Source of the DNA: Adonisia turfae CCMR0081
GTDB lineage: Bacteria > Cyanobacteriota > Cyanobacteriia > Phormidesmidales > Phormidesmidaceae
Assembly: GCF_011009555.1 (NCBI RefSeq)
Contig: NZ_QXHD01000004.1
Coordinates: 2,349,744 to 2,402,906 of the forward strand
Length of the DNA stretch: 53,163 nucleotides
Direction of reading: 5' to 3'
In this document: piece after piece, positions 18,300 to 26,247 of the stretch
Layout: every line of letters begins with the position of its first letter
How positions within the stretch are numbered: the first letter of the stretch is position 1
Notes under the pieces: generated by a model
What the model saw: the letters and a program-made list of their open reading frames with translations, nothing else
What the model was told of the DNA's origin: nothing
The model's database searches: none
Translations under genes and position numbers: made by a program

Positions 18300-18695
18300 A
18301 TGAAAGCTAAAGTAATCACCCCGATTCTAAATGTTTCGAGTCTACAGGAAAGTTTGGAATGGTTCGAGAAATTAGGTTGGCAGAAGCTCTGGGATTGGGG
18401 CGATCCCCCTGGATATGGAGCCGTGGGTTCTGGAGAATGTGAGATTTTTCTATGTCAGGATGGTCAGGGTGGCCGTGGTAAGGGCAACAACTCAAGTACA
18501 TTCGGCCCTGGTGGTGATGAAACCCAAGACAAAGGGGCCTGGATGTCCATTTTGGTGGAGAATGTGGATCAGGTTTATGCCCTTGCTCTTGAGAACGGGA
18601 TTGAGGTTGTTTTTCCTCCCGAAGATATGCCTTGGAAAGCCAGGGAATGTCACCTAAGACATCCCGATGGTCATGTGTTTCGGGTCAGTCAGTAG
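18300..18695 (+). CDS. VOC (glyoxalase/bleomycin-resistance) family protein
   Basis: 131-residue vicinal-oxygen-chelate fold protein. It has the opening strand VITPILNVSSLQESLEWFEKLGW, the middle GAWMSILVENVDQVYALAL and the closing ECHLRHPDGHVFRVSQ, which together match the paired beta-alpha-beta-beta-beta units of the superfamily. Members include glyoxalases, dioxygenases and drug-binding resistance proteins; the substrate cannot be told from sequence. The ATG at 18300 has a GAGG ribosome site about 5 bases upstream. Confidence 0.85.
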   Translation: MKAKVITPILNVSSLQESLEWFEKLGWQKLWDWGDPPGYGAVGSGECEIFLCQDGQGGRGKGNNSSTFGPGGDETQDKGAWMSILVENVDQVYALALENGIEVVFPPEDMPWKARECHLRHPDGHVFRVSQ

Positions 18696-18737
18696 CTCAG
18701 TGCGTTGTAGCTAGGATTAAGGGAACGAGGTTTCAGC

Positions 18738-19061
18738 ATGAAGCGTAAAAAATCAGATGACTATTACGTAGAGCTACCGGAGGGTATCTCTACGGATGAA
18801 ATGCATGGGGTTTTAGAAAAAGCGGCAGAGACTGTGGGCATGTACATCTCCCATGTGGGCGGTTACTCACGTAAGAAATATCCCAATTCTGTACACTGGC
18901 ATTTTAAGCGCGATCGCAAAGAACCCGGTCTTCTAGATGCCACATTCTGGGATGTTAAAAACTTGTTTTGGTTGATGATCCGACACCGCGAACCCCAGTG
19001 GGTCCATGAGATAGTGCCAATATTCTTAACAGCTATAAAAAAAGAGATTCAAGCGTTATAA
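18738..19061 (+). CDS. Conserved hypothetical protein (107 aa)
   Basis: Small, soluble, basic/aromatic protein with no domain I can name. It starts MKRKKSDDYYVELPEGIS and has an amphipathic middle (MHGVLEKAAETVGMYISHVG) and a Trp/His-rich second half (VHWHFKRDRKEP, MIRHREPQWVHEIVP). The start is supported by an AGG-containing ribosome site (ACGAGG) about 9 bases upstream. It lies 42 bp after the VOC gene and may be cotranscribed with it. Confidence 0.65.
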   Translation: MKRKKSDDYYVELPEGISTDEMHGVLEKAAETVGMYISHVGGYSRKKYPNSVHWHFKRDRKEPGLLDATFWDVKNLFWLMIRHREPQWVHEIVPIFLTAIKKEIQAL

Positions 19062-19080
19062 ATAGAGCCATCTGGAAACA

Positions 19081-19149
19081 CCATTACCCCATCACTTATC
19101 CACCCATCTACAGCCCCACCCTGGGTCTTTATGTTTGTGCAGTCCCCTT
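19081..19149. repeat. Dispersed intergenic repeat, copy 2
   Basis: Second copy of the element at 5896-5966, with the same order of blocks (CCATTACCCCATC, CATCTACAGCCCCACC, CTGGGTCTTTAT, CAGTCCCCT). It sits between the 107-residue hypothetical gene and the NifU-N/HEAT gene. A shorter, weaker match to its start (ATCCACCCATTTACC) occurs at about 12131-12145. Confidence 0.8.
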
Positions 19150-19245
19150 AGCCATGCACTATCTCGCTGATGATCTAGGCTAGCAACCCCATGGTCTCCA
19201 TCGATATATTTAATATGGTTAACTGAGCCCAGTACCATTAAGACC

Positions 19246-20415
19246 ATGCAACTGCTCTCCATCGAAACCACCCCCAGCCCCAACTGCATCAAGCTCAACC
19301 TGGATGGGACCATTAGCCCCAAAGCCCTAACCCTAGACAAGGGCAGCACCGTACCCGATACCCCTGCAGTCATTCAACAACTGCTCACCATTGAGGGAGT
19401 GAAGTCTGTCTTTGCAGTCCAGGACTTTATCACCCTTACCCGCCAGGGCAGCTCAGACTGGCAATCCATTTTGGCAAAAGCGGCTAAGGCGATTGGTATA
19501 GCCGACAATGCGGATGCGAAGCTCCTGACCCAGGTGGCTGAACCGGCACAGCCAGTTAACAATCAGGCCACCAGCTCAAATTTAGGCATGCTCGAAGTGG
19601 CAGTCCAGATGTTTCGCGGCATTCCGATACAGGTCAAGGCCACCGCAACAGATGGACAACAGGCCCGAGTTGCATTACCCGACCGCTTTAGTCAGTCACT
19701 CCAGCGGGCCATCAGTGAAACGGGCGCTGACTATGTAATGGAACGACGCTGGGACCCCTATCAGGCCCCAGCCGGTGAGCCTGAGCAAGTGGCTCAGCTG
19801 GTGGCCGATGAAATCGATAGTTTGTTTGACCCTGAAGAACTGGCCCGGATTGAAGCCGCCGCCGTTAGCGCCATAGCTCAGTCCCCTGACCACGCGGCTC
19901 AGCAACAGATGCTTGTGGCTGAGTTGAACGATCCTGACTGGAAAAAGCGGTTAAAGGCACTACAGCAGCTTGATGTGACCACCGATAACTTTGCCGCTGT
20001 AGTAGCAGTACTCGATGATGAGAAAAGCGCTATTCGCCGTTGGGCAGCGGCCCTTTTGGGGGCCAGTACTCTAGAGATTGCGGTTGCCCCCCTGTGCCGT
20101 GTGGTGCGGCAGGATCCGTCAGCCATGGTCCGTCGAATCGCCGGGGATGCCCTGAGTGATATTGGCGATGCCAGTGCCCTGGCGACGATGGCTGAGGTGC
20201 TGACCGATGAGTCTAAATTAGTCCGTTGGCGGGCGGCTCGATTTATGACCGAGCTGGGCGATCAAACGGTGATTGAGCCCCTGCGCCAGGCCGTGGGTCA
20301 AGAATCTGAATTTGATGTGCGGGTGGAGATGGCAACAGCCCTGGAACGCATTGAGGACGGTGGCGATACCCAACTGCCCATGTGGATGCGGCTGACCCAG
20401 GGAATGGAGGCATGA
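19246..20415 (+). CDS. NifU/Nfu N-terminal domain plus HEAT repeats (CvfC-like)
   Basis: 389-residue protein with two parts. Residues 1-90 resemble the Nfu/NifU N-terminal scaffold domain (PSPNCIKLNLDG, then TIEGVKSVFAVQDFITLTR). It lacks the CxxC cluster domain that real NifU-type scaffolds carry. A linker region (FRGIPIQVKAT..DRF, YVMERRWDPY) and then HEAT repeats (about 220-380; LNDPDWKKRLKALQQL, DEKSAIRRWAAALLGA, QDPSAMVRRIAGDALSDIG) follow. The combination matches conserved virulence factor C-type proteins, whose molecular role is not settled. Its TGA overlaps the start of the next gene (ATGA). Confidence 0.8.
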   Translation: MQLLSIETTPSPNCIKLNLDGTISPKALTLDKGSTVPDTPAVIQQLLTIEGVKSVFAVQDFITLTRQGSSDWQSILAKAAKAIGIADNADAKLLTQVAEPAQPVNNQATSSNLGMLEVAVQMFRGIPIQVKATATDGQQARVALPDRFSQSLQRAISETGADYVMERRWDPYQAPAGEPEQVAQLVADEIDSLFDPEELARIEAAAVSAIAQSPDHAAQQQMLVAELNDPDWKKRLKALQQLDVTTDNFAAVVAVLDDEKSAIRRWAAALLGASTLEIAVAPLCRVVRQDPSAMVRRIAGDALSDIGDASALATMAEVLTDESKLVRWRAARFMTELGDQTVIEPLRQAVGQESEFDVRVEMATALERIEDGGDTQLPMWMRLTQGMEA

Positions 20416-20744
20416 TTAAGGTCGATGCTCGTAATGAATATCGAGAATTATGTCGCAGGATAGAAAATGAAGATGTTGAATCTTTTATTTGTGAAATTGC
20501 TCTAAGTCTTGAATCCATTAGTAGGAAAGATCGTCCAATTCAACTGGGCTTACGCGGTGATGTGATTGCAAAATACGCTCGCGAATGGATACCTGATATT
20601 CAAGATATTTCTGGCTTTGTTGCCGAACAACGTTCACATGCGAAGTCCCGCGATTACAATCGGCTGTTCACGCCCACTGAGTTTGCTTACCCTGTAACGA
20701 CTGGAGACGTTGCGGGAAAACTCGGTTTGTCAACTCCGGCATAA
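20412..20744 (+). CDS. Hypothetical protein (110 aa) coupled to the CvfC-like gene
   Basis: No family recognised. The start is taken at ATG 20412, which overlaps the upstream stop by 4 bases, rather than an earlier in-frame start at 20382. The protein begins MIKVDARNEYRELCRRIENE and is charged, soluble and mostly helical, with a C-terminus rich in Thr/Pro. The overlap suggests it works with the upstream HEAT protein, but this is only positional. Confidence 0.6.
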   Translation: MIKVDARNEYRELCRRIENEDVESFICEIALSLESISRKDRPIQLGLRGDVIAKYAREWIPDIQDISGFVAEQRSHAKSRDYNRLFTPTEFAYPVTTGDVAGKLGLSTPA

Positions 20745-20860
20745 ACAAACGCCACATAAATACGCCCTGAGGCAGACGAGGTCAATTTCGCACTGCTTGA
20801 CAGTCCCTTGGCCTGTGATTACGATGTAATTACATGTTCGTGTTCGCAAGTATCTAAACT

Positions 20861-21121
20861 ATGGGCACAGTTATCAGAACTCGGATCGTCAAAATTGGTA
20901 ACTCTCAAGGCGTTCGCATTCCTAAGCTTCTCTTAGAGCAAAGCGGTATTCATGAAGACGTTGAGATTGAAGTACAGGGTGATTGTCTGACTATTCGCAC
21001 AGCACACTGTTGGCGTGCCGGATGGGATGAGGCTTTTGCAGCAATGGCTAAGAATCAAGATGATGCACTTCTAGATGATGTCAGCACTACTGATTGGGAT
21101 CAATCTGAATGGGAATGGTAG
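20861..21121 (+). CDS. mazE: MazE-like antitoxin (AbrB/SpoVT fold)
   Basis: Antitoxin of a type II toxin-antitoxin pair. Residues 1-50 form the swapped-hairpin DNA-binding domain (RIVKIGNSQGVRIPKLLLEQ, then EIEVQGDCLTIR). The acidic C-terminal tail (DDALLDDVSTTDWDQSEWEW) is the expected toxin-wrapping segment. 86 residues. It overlaps the toxin gene by 13 bases. By analogy with the family, the complex should repress its own promoter in the 116-bp gap upstream. Confidence 0.92.
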   Translation: MGTVIRTRIVKIGNSQGVRIPKLLLEQSGIHEDVEIEVQGDCLTIRTAHCWRAGWDEAFAAMAKNQDDALLDDVSTTDWDQSEWEW

Positions 21122-21438
21122 TCAAACGTTTCGATGTTTTTCTGGTCAACCTAGACCCCACTGTTGGTAGTGAAATTCAGAAAACGCGACCCTGTGTTGT
21201 TATCTCACCGGATGAGATGAACCGTTATATCGCTACGGTTATCATTGCGCCAATGACTACAAAAGGTAAGCAATATCCCACTCGTCTTGTCTGTCAATTT
21301 CAAGGCAAAAATGGGCAACTTGTTTTGGATCAAATCCGTACAGTAGATAAAAATCGATTGGTCAAAAAGCTTGGCCGAATCAGTCAAGATGAGCAAAAAA
21401 TGCTTCTTGATATCTTGGCTGAAATGTTTGCTGAATAG
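21109..21438 (+). CDS. mazF: MazF/PemK-type endoribonuclease toxin
   Basis: Sequence-specific mRNA interferase, inhibited by the upstream antitoxin. 109 residues with the family blocks FDVFLVNLDPTVGSEIQKTRPCVVIS (opening strand, Arg-Pro motif), TVIIAPMTTK and VLDQIRTVDKNRL. The start is ATG 21109; Met3 (21115) is also possible. The start lies inside mazE and is read in another frame. An attC-like structure begins four bases after the stop. Confidence 0.93.
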   Translation: MGMVVKRFDVFLVNLDPTVGSEIQKTRPCVVISPDEMNRYIATVIIAPMTTKGKQYPTRLVCQFQGKNGQLVLDQIRTVDKNRLVKKLGRISQDEQKMLLDILAEMFAE

Positions 21439-21441
21439 GTT

Positions 21442-21537
21442 GCCTAACAAGGGCTTGCAACGGAACGGAGAATAAATTTAGATTATGATGCAAAATCATA
21501 ATCATATCCCCATCCGCTGAAGCCCAAGCCGTTAAAC
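21442..21537 (+). other. attC-like integron recombination structure (candidate)
   Basis: 96-bp imperfect inverted repeat directly after mazF. It opens with GCCTAAC (RYYYAAC) and closes with GTTAAAC (GTTRRRY). Inside are paired GGGCTTGCAACGGA and TCCGCTGAAGCCC, and at the centre a perfect 8-bp hairpin (ATTATGAT / ATCATAAT, 21482-21502). This is the arrangement of an integron attC site: two outer boxes, two inner boxes and a variable terminal loop. No integrase gene or second attC is seen in the window. Confidence 0.5.
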
Positions 21538-21730
21538 AGCCACTTTCTTGGTCATTGCCCTTAGCATAAGACCAGAACTGCCCTAAATGGTCTGCTAACC
21601 TCGTGGTCTGTCAAGCTTCAGCTTTGGGATAAGGTCAGTGAAGGGATAAAGGATAAAAGTGCTGGGGAGACATACAGATAATCATTGCTGACATTCTCCG
21701 AGTCTCCCTGGCACCGATCTCCCTAGCCCA

Positions 21731-23599
21731 CTATTTCACCACGCCGCAGTGCCCTTCCACGTCAGCGGCAGGTTCAGCACGACCACCGATATACTTCGCC
21801 AGAAATGCCTCCACGATGCCATAGAAGTGCAAGCGGTTTTCTGGGCGCGCAAACCCGTGACCTTCGTCGGTATACAGGACGTATTCAACCGGCTTGCCAG
21901 CCCTATGCATGGCCTCAACAATCTGTTCACTTTCCGCTTCTTTAACGCGAGGGTCGTTAGCACCCTGACCAATGAGCAAGGGCTTCTCGATGCGGTCAAC
22001 AAAAAACAAGGGAGATCGCTCTTTGAGCATCTCTTCTTCGGTTTCAATATCGCCCACACGATGGGCAAACATGGCCATCATCGGTTGCCAATAGGGGGGC
22101 ACGCTGCGAATTAGGGTGATCAAATTGGATGGGCCGACAATATCTACACCGCAGGCAAACACATCTGGGGTAAAGGTTAACCCCGCCAGGGTGGCATAGC
22201 CACCGTAGGAACCGCCCATAATCGCCACTTTAGTACGGTCGGCAATGCCCTGGTTACAAAGCCAATCTACGGCATCGATCAGATCGTCGTGCATGGTTTT
22301 GCCCCACTGGCGATTGCCCGCGTTAAGAAAGTCTTTGCCATAGCCATTGGACCCTCGGAAGTTCACCTGTAGGACAGCGTAGCCTCGATTTGCCAACCAC
22401 TGTACAGGCGGGTTTAGGCCCCACATATCCCGCACCCAAGGACCGCCATGGACAAACAGCACCGTGGGTAGATTTTTAGCTTCGATGCCCACCGGCAAGG
22501 TCAAATAGCCGTGGATGGTGAGACCGTCGCGAGCCTGGTATTCGATGGGTTCCATCGACGCCAGGGCCAGATCTTCTAGTTTGGGCTGGTTACTAAATAG
22601 GTAGGTGGCGTCTTTACGATTACGATCATAGCGATAGTAGTATACTGGACCATCGTCAGTGAGATAAGCCACCAGCCATATATCATCGGCTGTAGTGCGT
22701 GAGCTAATGACAAACTGACCGGGACGCACCTGGGCCAAGGCCTCAAAATCGCCTCGAATAGCCTCGTCAAGTACCGTCCATTCTTCCTTGGCTTTATAGA
22801 CAGAAACGGCCTGGATGGTGTGCTCAGTGGGGTGGGTGACGATATTACTAATGTCGTACTGGGGGTCTGCGGCAATCACAGTTTCAGTACGAGCCGCTAG
22901 ATCGAGGGCAATAAAGCGTTGGGCATTGGCATCGTGGGTGCCCACAACGTAAAGAGTGTTGCCATCTTTAGAGAATCCAACGGCACCGCCCTCGTCATCT
23001 GGTCCCCAGCGGCGCAAACTCTCCCAGGCATCATCGGCAGTAGCGCGATAAAGCAGTTCGGAGCCGCCATCGGGGGTGGCTGCCGTGGCTGCACGGATCT
23101 GGAACTGATGGTCGGCGGTCCAGCTTACGATATTGCCAGGATTATCGGTGTCAAACTCCACTGCACCCGTGGTGAGATTGATGCTGTAAACGTCGAACTT
23201 CTGACGATCCTTCAGGTTAAGGCTGACTAGAGCTCGGTCGGGAAAGTCAGGATCTAGTTCGATAGGGTTAGCTTTAACGCCCTGGAAGGGGGTGAGGTCA
23301 CGGACCATGCTAGTGGTGACATCCACTAAATAAAGATGGAAGTTTTCATCACCATCGGCATCTTGCAGATAAATTAACTGATTTTCCTGGTATGTCCAAA
23401 AATATGACCGAATACCGCGTTTTTTATCCTGGGTGAGCTGACGATCATCGCCGCCTGGTTCCTGTAGCCACACTTGTAGAACGTTATTGGCATCCGGCGC
23501 AATATACGCCAGGTATTTGCCATCCGGGGACAGGCGTGGACTGGTGCGCTGGGGGTTTCCAAACAGAGTGGCGCGCGGAATCAGGGGCGGTAGGCTCAT
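21731..23599 (-). CDS. S9 family serine peptidase (prolyl oligopeptidase/acylaminoacyl peptidase-like)
   Basis: 622-residue exo- or oligopeptidase with an N-terminal beta-propeller and a C-terminal alpha/beta hydrolase domain. The propeller starts TSPRLSPDGKYLAYIAPD and carries repeated WxxD-type blades. In the hydrolase part the nucleophile is Ser464 in GGSYGGYAT, the acid Asp549 in GANDPRVK and the base His581 in DEGHGF, so the triad is complete. It cleaves short peptides; no signal peptide is visible, so it is probably cytosolic. It is transcribed alone, convergent to mazEF. Confidence 0.93.
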   Translation of the reverse strand: MSLPPLIPRATLFGNPQRTSPRLSPDGKYLAYIAPDANNVLQVWLQEPGGDDRQLTQDKKRGIRSYFWTYQENQLIYLQDADGDENFHLYLVDVTTSMVRDLTPFQGVKANPIELDPDFPDRALVSLNLKDRQKFDVYSINLTTGAVEFDTDNPGNIVSWTADHQFQIRAATAATPDGGSELLYRATADDAWESLRRWGPDDEGGAVGFSKDGNTLYVVGTHDANAQRFIALDLAARTETVIAADPQYDISNIVTHPTEHTIQAVSVYKAKEEWTVLDEAIRGDFEALAQVRPGQFVISSRTTADDIWLVAYLTDDGPVYYYRYDRNRKDATYLFSNQPKLEDLALASMEPIEYQARDGLTIHGYLTLPVGIEAKNLPTVLFVHGGPWVRDMWGLNPPVQWLANRGYAVLQVNFRGSNGYGKDFLNAGNRQWGKTMHDDLIDAVDWLCNQGIADRTKVAIMGGSYGGYATLAGLTFTPDVFACGVDIVGPSNLITLIRSVPPYWQPMMAMFAHRVGDIETEEEMLKERSPLFFVDRIEKPLLIGQGANDPRVKEAESEQIVEAMHRAGKPVEYVLYTDEGHGFARPENRLHFYGIVEAFLAKYIGGRAEPAADVEGHCGVVK

Positions 23600-23736
23600 C
23601 GTGACCGTGGTTTCAAGTTATGTTTGCTTTTCTATCTTGCCTTATGGGTTGCTTTCTGGAGATTGTCAGGGTAGCTAGCTGATTTTGATGACGGTGTACC
23701 CTATGGTTTAGAGCCAATAACCTGTTTAGATAGGGG

Positions 23737-24471
23737 TTAGATAGGTTTTTTCCAGGAAACAGGGGCAACAAGTTTATACCCCTCAAATAACCAACCACCC
23801 TCTGGCATTAGCATATTCTCTACTACCCCTATAAGCTGATCAGTCTCTCCATGGGCAAATAGAGCTGCAAAGCTGTCTTCAAACTGAGCAGCAAACTGAG
23901 GGGAAACTTGCTGCAATCGTTTGGGAATTGTCTTGCCTGTGGCAGACCAGAGATTCCGACTACGCAGATAATGATTTGCCACCGCATCATATAGCTGAGT
24001 ACCAGAAGCTATCAGTTCTGCCCTTGAGCGCGGTGCTCGAATATCATCGATCAGCTCTGTAATGGCATAGCGTGACCTATCGATGGCGTCTTTGTCCCAG
24101 ACCGGTGGACCGTCATCTAAAATATCGTCCGCTAGCTGCTTCAGCTCTCTGGATAGCTCGCTCGGCTGGGGTATCTCGATTCCTTCACTCACCATAGCGG
24201 ACAAAGAAGGTATCCCTGTGGGGCTATCGACCTCAAAGAAAAAGTACCTCAGCGTTTCAGGATCATGGACAAATGCTTCGACGGGCCAGCCTTCAAACTG
24301 AAAAGATTCTCGATATGCCGCAGGCAGTTGTTGAAAGACAACAACAAGATCAAGATCTGAAGTGGCGGTACCTTCACCACGAATGACAGAACCTGCTAAG
24401 AAGATAACGTCTGCATCTGGATAGCGATCTTGTTGAATTTTGGTCGCGATCGCAATTAACTCGTCTGTCAT
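23737..24471 (-). CDS. Nucleotidyltransferase-domain protein
   Basis: Member of the DNA polymerase beta-like nucleotidyltransferase superfamily. The active-site stretch FLAGSVIRGEGTATSDLDLV contains the G-S loop and the D-x-D metal pair. The rest is helical with a conserved-looking RYAITELIDDIRAPRSRAELIAS. Such stand-alone domains transfer nucleotides to small molecules, proteins or RNA ends; the substrate is unknown. The start was chosen at ATG 24471 (244 aa); upstream TTG (24507) and GTG in-frame starts would add residues. Confidence 0.8.
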   Translation of the reverse strand: MTDELIAIATKIQQDRYPDADVIFLAGSVIRGEGTATSDLDLVVVFQQLPAAYRESFQFEGWPVEAFVHDPETLRYFFFEVDSPTGIPSLSAMVSEGIEIPQPSELSRELKQLADDILDDGPPVWDKDAIDRSRYAITELIDDIRAPRSRAELIASGTQLYDAVANHYLRSRNLWSATGKTIPKRLQQVSPQFAAQFEDSFAALFAHGETDQLIGVVENMLMPEGGWLFEGYKLVAPVSWKKPI

Positions 24472-24507
24472 AGGGATATTCACTATGCTGAACCCGTACA
24501 AGCTCAA

Positions 24508-24831
24508 TAGTAAAGAGTTTTACCCGATCTTGGCATCGGAGTAGACCCAGGGGAAATTATTGATAGTTAATCTCAATAATCTTAAGTTATTGAGATAATA
24601 TGTCAGTTTGCATGTTAGTTAATTGTCTGCGATCGAACCTCCTTTTATGGGGGGGGCAGGTGAGGACGCAGTTTTGGGGAAGAGATAGCGAAAGGGAGAA
24701 CATTACAAAAGGTTGAGGGGGTGTCATTCCTGTGGGCCTTCGCTATGATAGTGGAAAGTTATTGCGAAAGATTCTTAATTGCTAGATTACGAATTTTGCT
24801 CAGCTCAAAATTGGCAAGTAAGAGGTCAATC
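24508..24831. other. Divergent intergenic region
   Basis: About 320 bp between the nucleotidyltransferase gene (minus strand) and the isoprenylcysteine-methyltransferase-like gene (plus strand). Its main feature is an inverted repeat at 24571-24595. No ORF is supported; the in-frame GTG at 24721 is rejected as a start because a proper ribosome site precedes the ATG at 24832. Confidence 0.5.
24571..24595. promoter_or_regulatory. Inverted repeat, possible operator
   Basis: Nine-base arms TCTCAATAA and TTATTGAGA are separated by TCTTAAG. The flanking GATAATA resembles half of a Fur hexamer set, but neither adjacent gene is an iron gene. It could be an operator or a weak hairpin. Confidence 0.4.
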
Positions 24832-25416
24832 ATGGACACCCTCACTCTCAAAATCATCTTCTTAGTATTCTTTGGACTCACAGGGGTTATCCGCAAACCC
24901 TATCAGCGAGAAATTAAGAGCAATACCATAATCGATAATCGTAAGACGCCTCTAGAGAATGGCTTATTAGCATTTGTTCTGCTGGGGATGTGTGTTTTGC
25001 CCTTGATTTATATTTTTACGCCGTTGTTCAATTTTGCTAATTATTCACTGCCGGTTGGGGCGAATGTTTTAGGAATTGTGACATTTGCGATCGCGCTCTA
25101 CCTATTCTGGCGGTCTCACCATGACCTAGGAAAAAATTGGTCGCCCACGTTACAGGTCCGAGAAGACCATACGTTAATTACCAAAGGTATTTATCAGAAT
25201 ATCCGTCATCCGATGTATACAGCAATTTGGCTATGGGTTATTGCCCAAGCACTGTTGTTAACCAACTGGATTGTCGGTCTCTCAGGGGTGATCACCTTCG
25301 GTACCCTGTACTTTTTCCGGGTAGGTAATGAAGAGAATATGATGCTAGAGCAATTTGGAGAACAATATCAGGCCTATCGACAACGGACGAAGCGCTTGGT
25401 GCCGTTTCTTTTTTAA
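24832..25416 (+). CDS. Isoprenylcysteine carboxyl methyltransferase (ICMT)-like membrane protein
   Basis: 194-residue integral membrane protein with about five helices. The C-terminal ICMT/phospholipid-methyltransferase signature is GIYQNIRHPMYTAIWLW, followed by NEENMMLEQFGEQYQAYRQRTKRLVPFL, the SAM-binding region of the family. Bacterial homologues methylate small molecules or membrane lipids; the substrate is not clear. The ATG at 24832 follows an AAGAGG ribosome site by 6 bases, so it is preferred over the in-frame GTG at 24721. Confidence 0.85.
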   Translation: MDTLTLKIIFLVFFGLTGVIRKPYQREIKSNTIIDNRKTPLENGLLAFVLLGMCVLPLIYIFTPLFNFANYSLPVGANVLGIVTFAIALYLFWRSHHDLGKNWSPTLQVREDHTLITKGIYQNIRHPMYTAIWLWVIAQALLLTNWIVGLSGVITFGTLYFFRVGNEENMMLEQFGEQYQAYRQRTKRLVPFLF

Positions 25417-25457
25417 TTTCCCCACCCATGTTCAAACCCTACGCTCGCATCTTGTCC

Positions 25458-25700
25458 TTAATCCAGCGGATGTCCCATGGCTATTTTAGCAGAGACGTCC
25501 GTCGCTGATATGGCTAAGTTCTCATTTAACAGTTGCTGATTAATCAGCAGAACTAGCCCCTCGCGTAAATTTTCATTGCAAAACTGTTCCTTGCCAAACT
25601 GTTCAGGCAAAGTCAACGTACCCTCAAAATCGGAACTAGATTCTTCTTGCGTTACCGGCATTGCTGAAGATGCCCGTTTTCCAATCATTATCAATTCCAT
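25458..25700 (-). CDS. Hypothetical protein (80 aa)
   Basis: No family recognised. It begins MELIMIGKRASSAMPVTQEE and ends with a helical, acidic region (FCNENLREGLVLLINQQLL). It does not overlap another coding strand for most of its length and its composition is protein-like, so it may be real. Its start codon overlaps, in the other direction, that of the broken CDF gene. Met5 (25688) is an alternative start. Confidence 0.4.
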   Translation of the reverse strand: MELIMIGKRASSAMPVTQEESSSDFEGTLTLPEQFGKEQFCNENLREGLVLLINQQLLNENLAISATDVSAKIAMGHPLD

Positions 25701-26028
25701 GCATATACATATTCTTGACCAGTGGAAACATTCTCACGACTTTTCTAACGATCAGGGTCGTGCAGAAAAAAATACCAAGGTAGTCATGCTGTTTACAGCC
25801 GTCACCATGGTGGCTGAGATTGTGGCTGGAACAATTTTTGGGTCAATGGCTTTGCTAGCTGATGGTTGGCACATGGCAACCCATGTCGCCGCCTTTGGCA
25901 TCACGATTTTTGCCTATCAATATGCCCGAAACCATACCTCCGACCCTAAATACACCTTTGGTACAGGAAAGGCCAGTGTGCTTGGCGGTTTTGCCAGTGT
26001 CGTTGCCCTTGTTGTCATCGCTGTATAG
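25699..26028 (+). pseudogene. Truncated cation diffusion facilitator (DmeF/CzcD-like metal efflux)
   Basis: The N-terminal third of a CDF transporter that exports divalent metals such as Co, Ni or Zn. It begins MHIHILDQWKHSHDF (the His-rich start of DmeF-type proteins) and contains FGSMALLADGWHMATHVAAF (metal-site helix) and YTFGTGKASVLGGFASVVAL. The frame stops after 109 residues where family members continue to about 300 or more. Just past the stop, another frame reads GFNPE, resembling the block that follows in intact homologues, so a small deletion with frameshift is likely. The remaining helices and the cytoplasmic domain are absent. Confidence 0.8.
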
Positions 26029-26247
26029 AGGTTTCAACCCAGAGTGCTATGAGATAAATTGAACAAATAAAATATCCCACTCTAGTCTGTTTAAGACAGG
26101 GCAGAATTTCTCGCAGTGGCCATGAAGGAATGTGAGATCGCACCCCCGTTAATGTAATTTTCAAAGGTTTTGTTTATCCCAACTCTGCAGACCGTTTTTC
26201 AAAATTATAGCTTCAGCGCTAGATAAGAGTTTTAGAGACTAAGAGTT

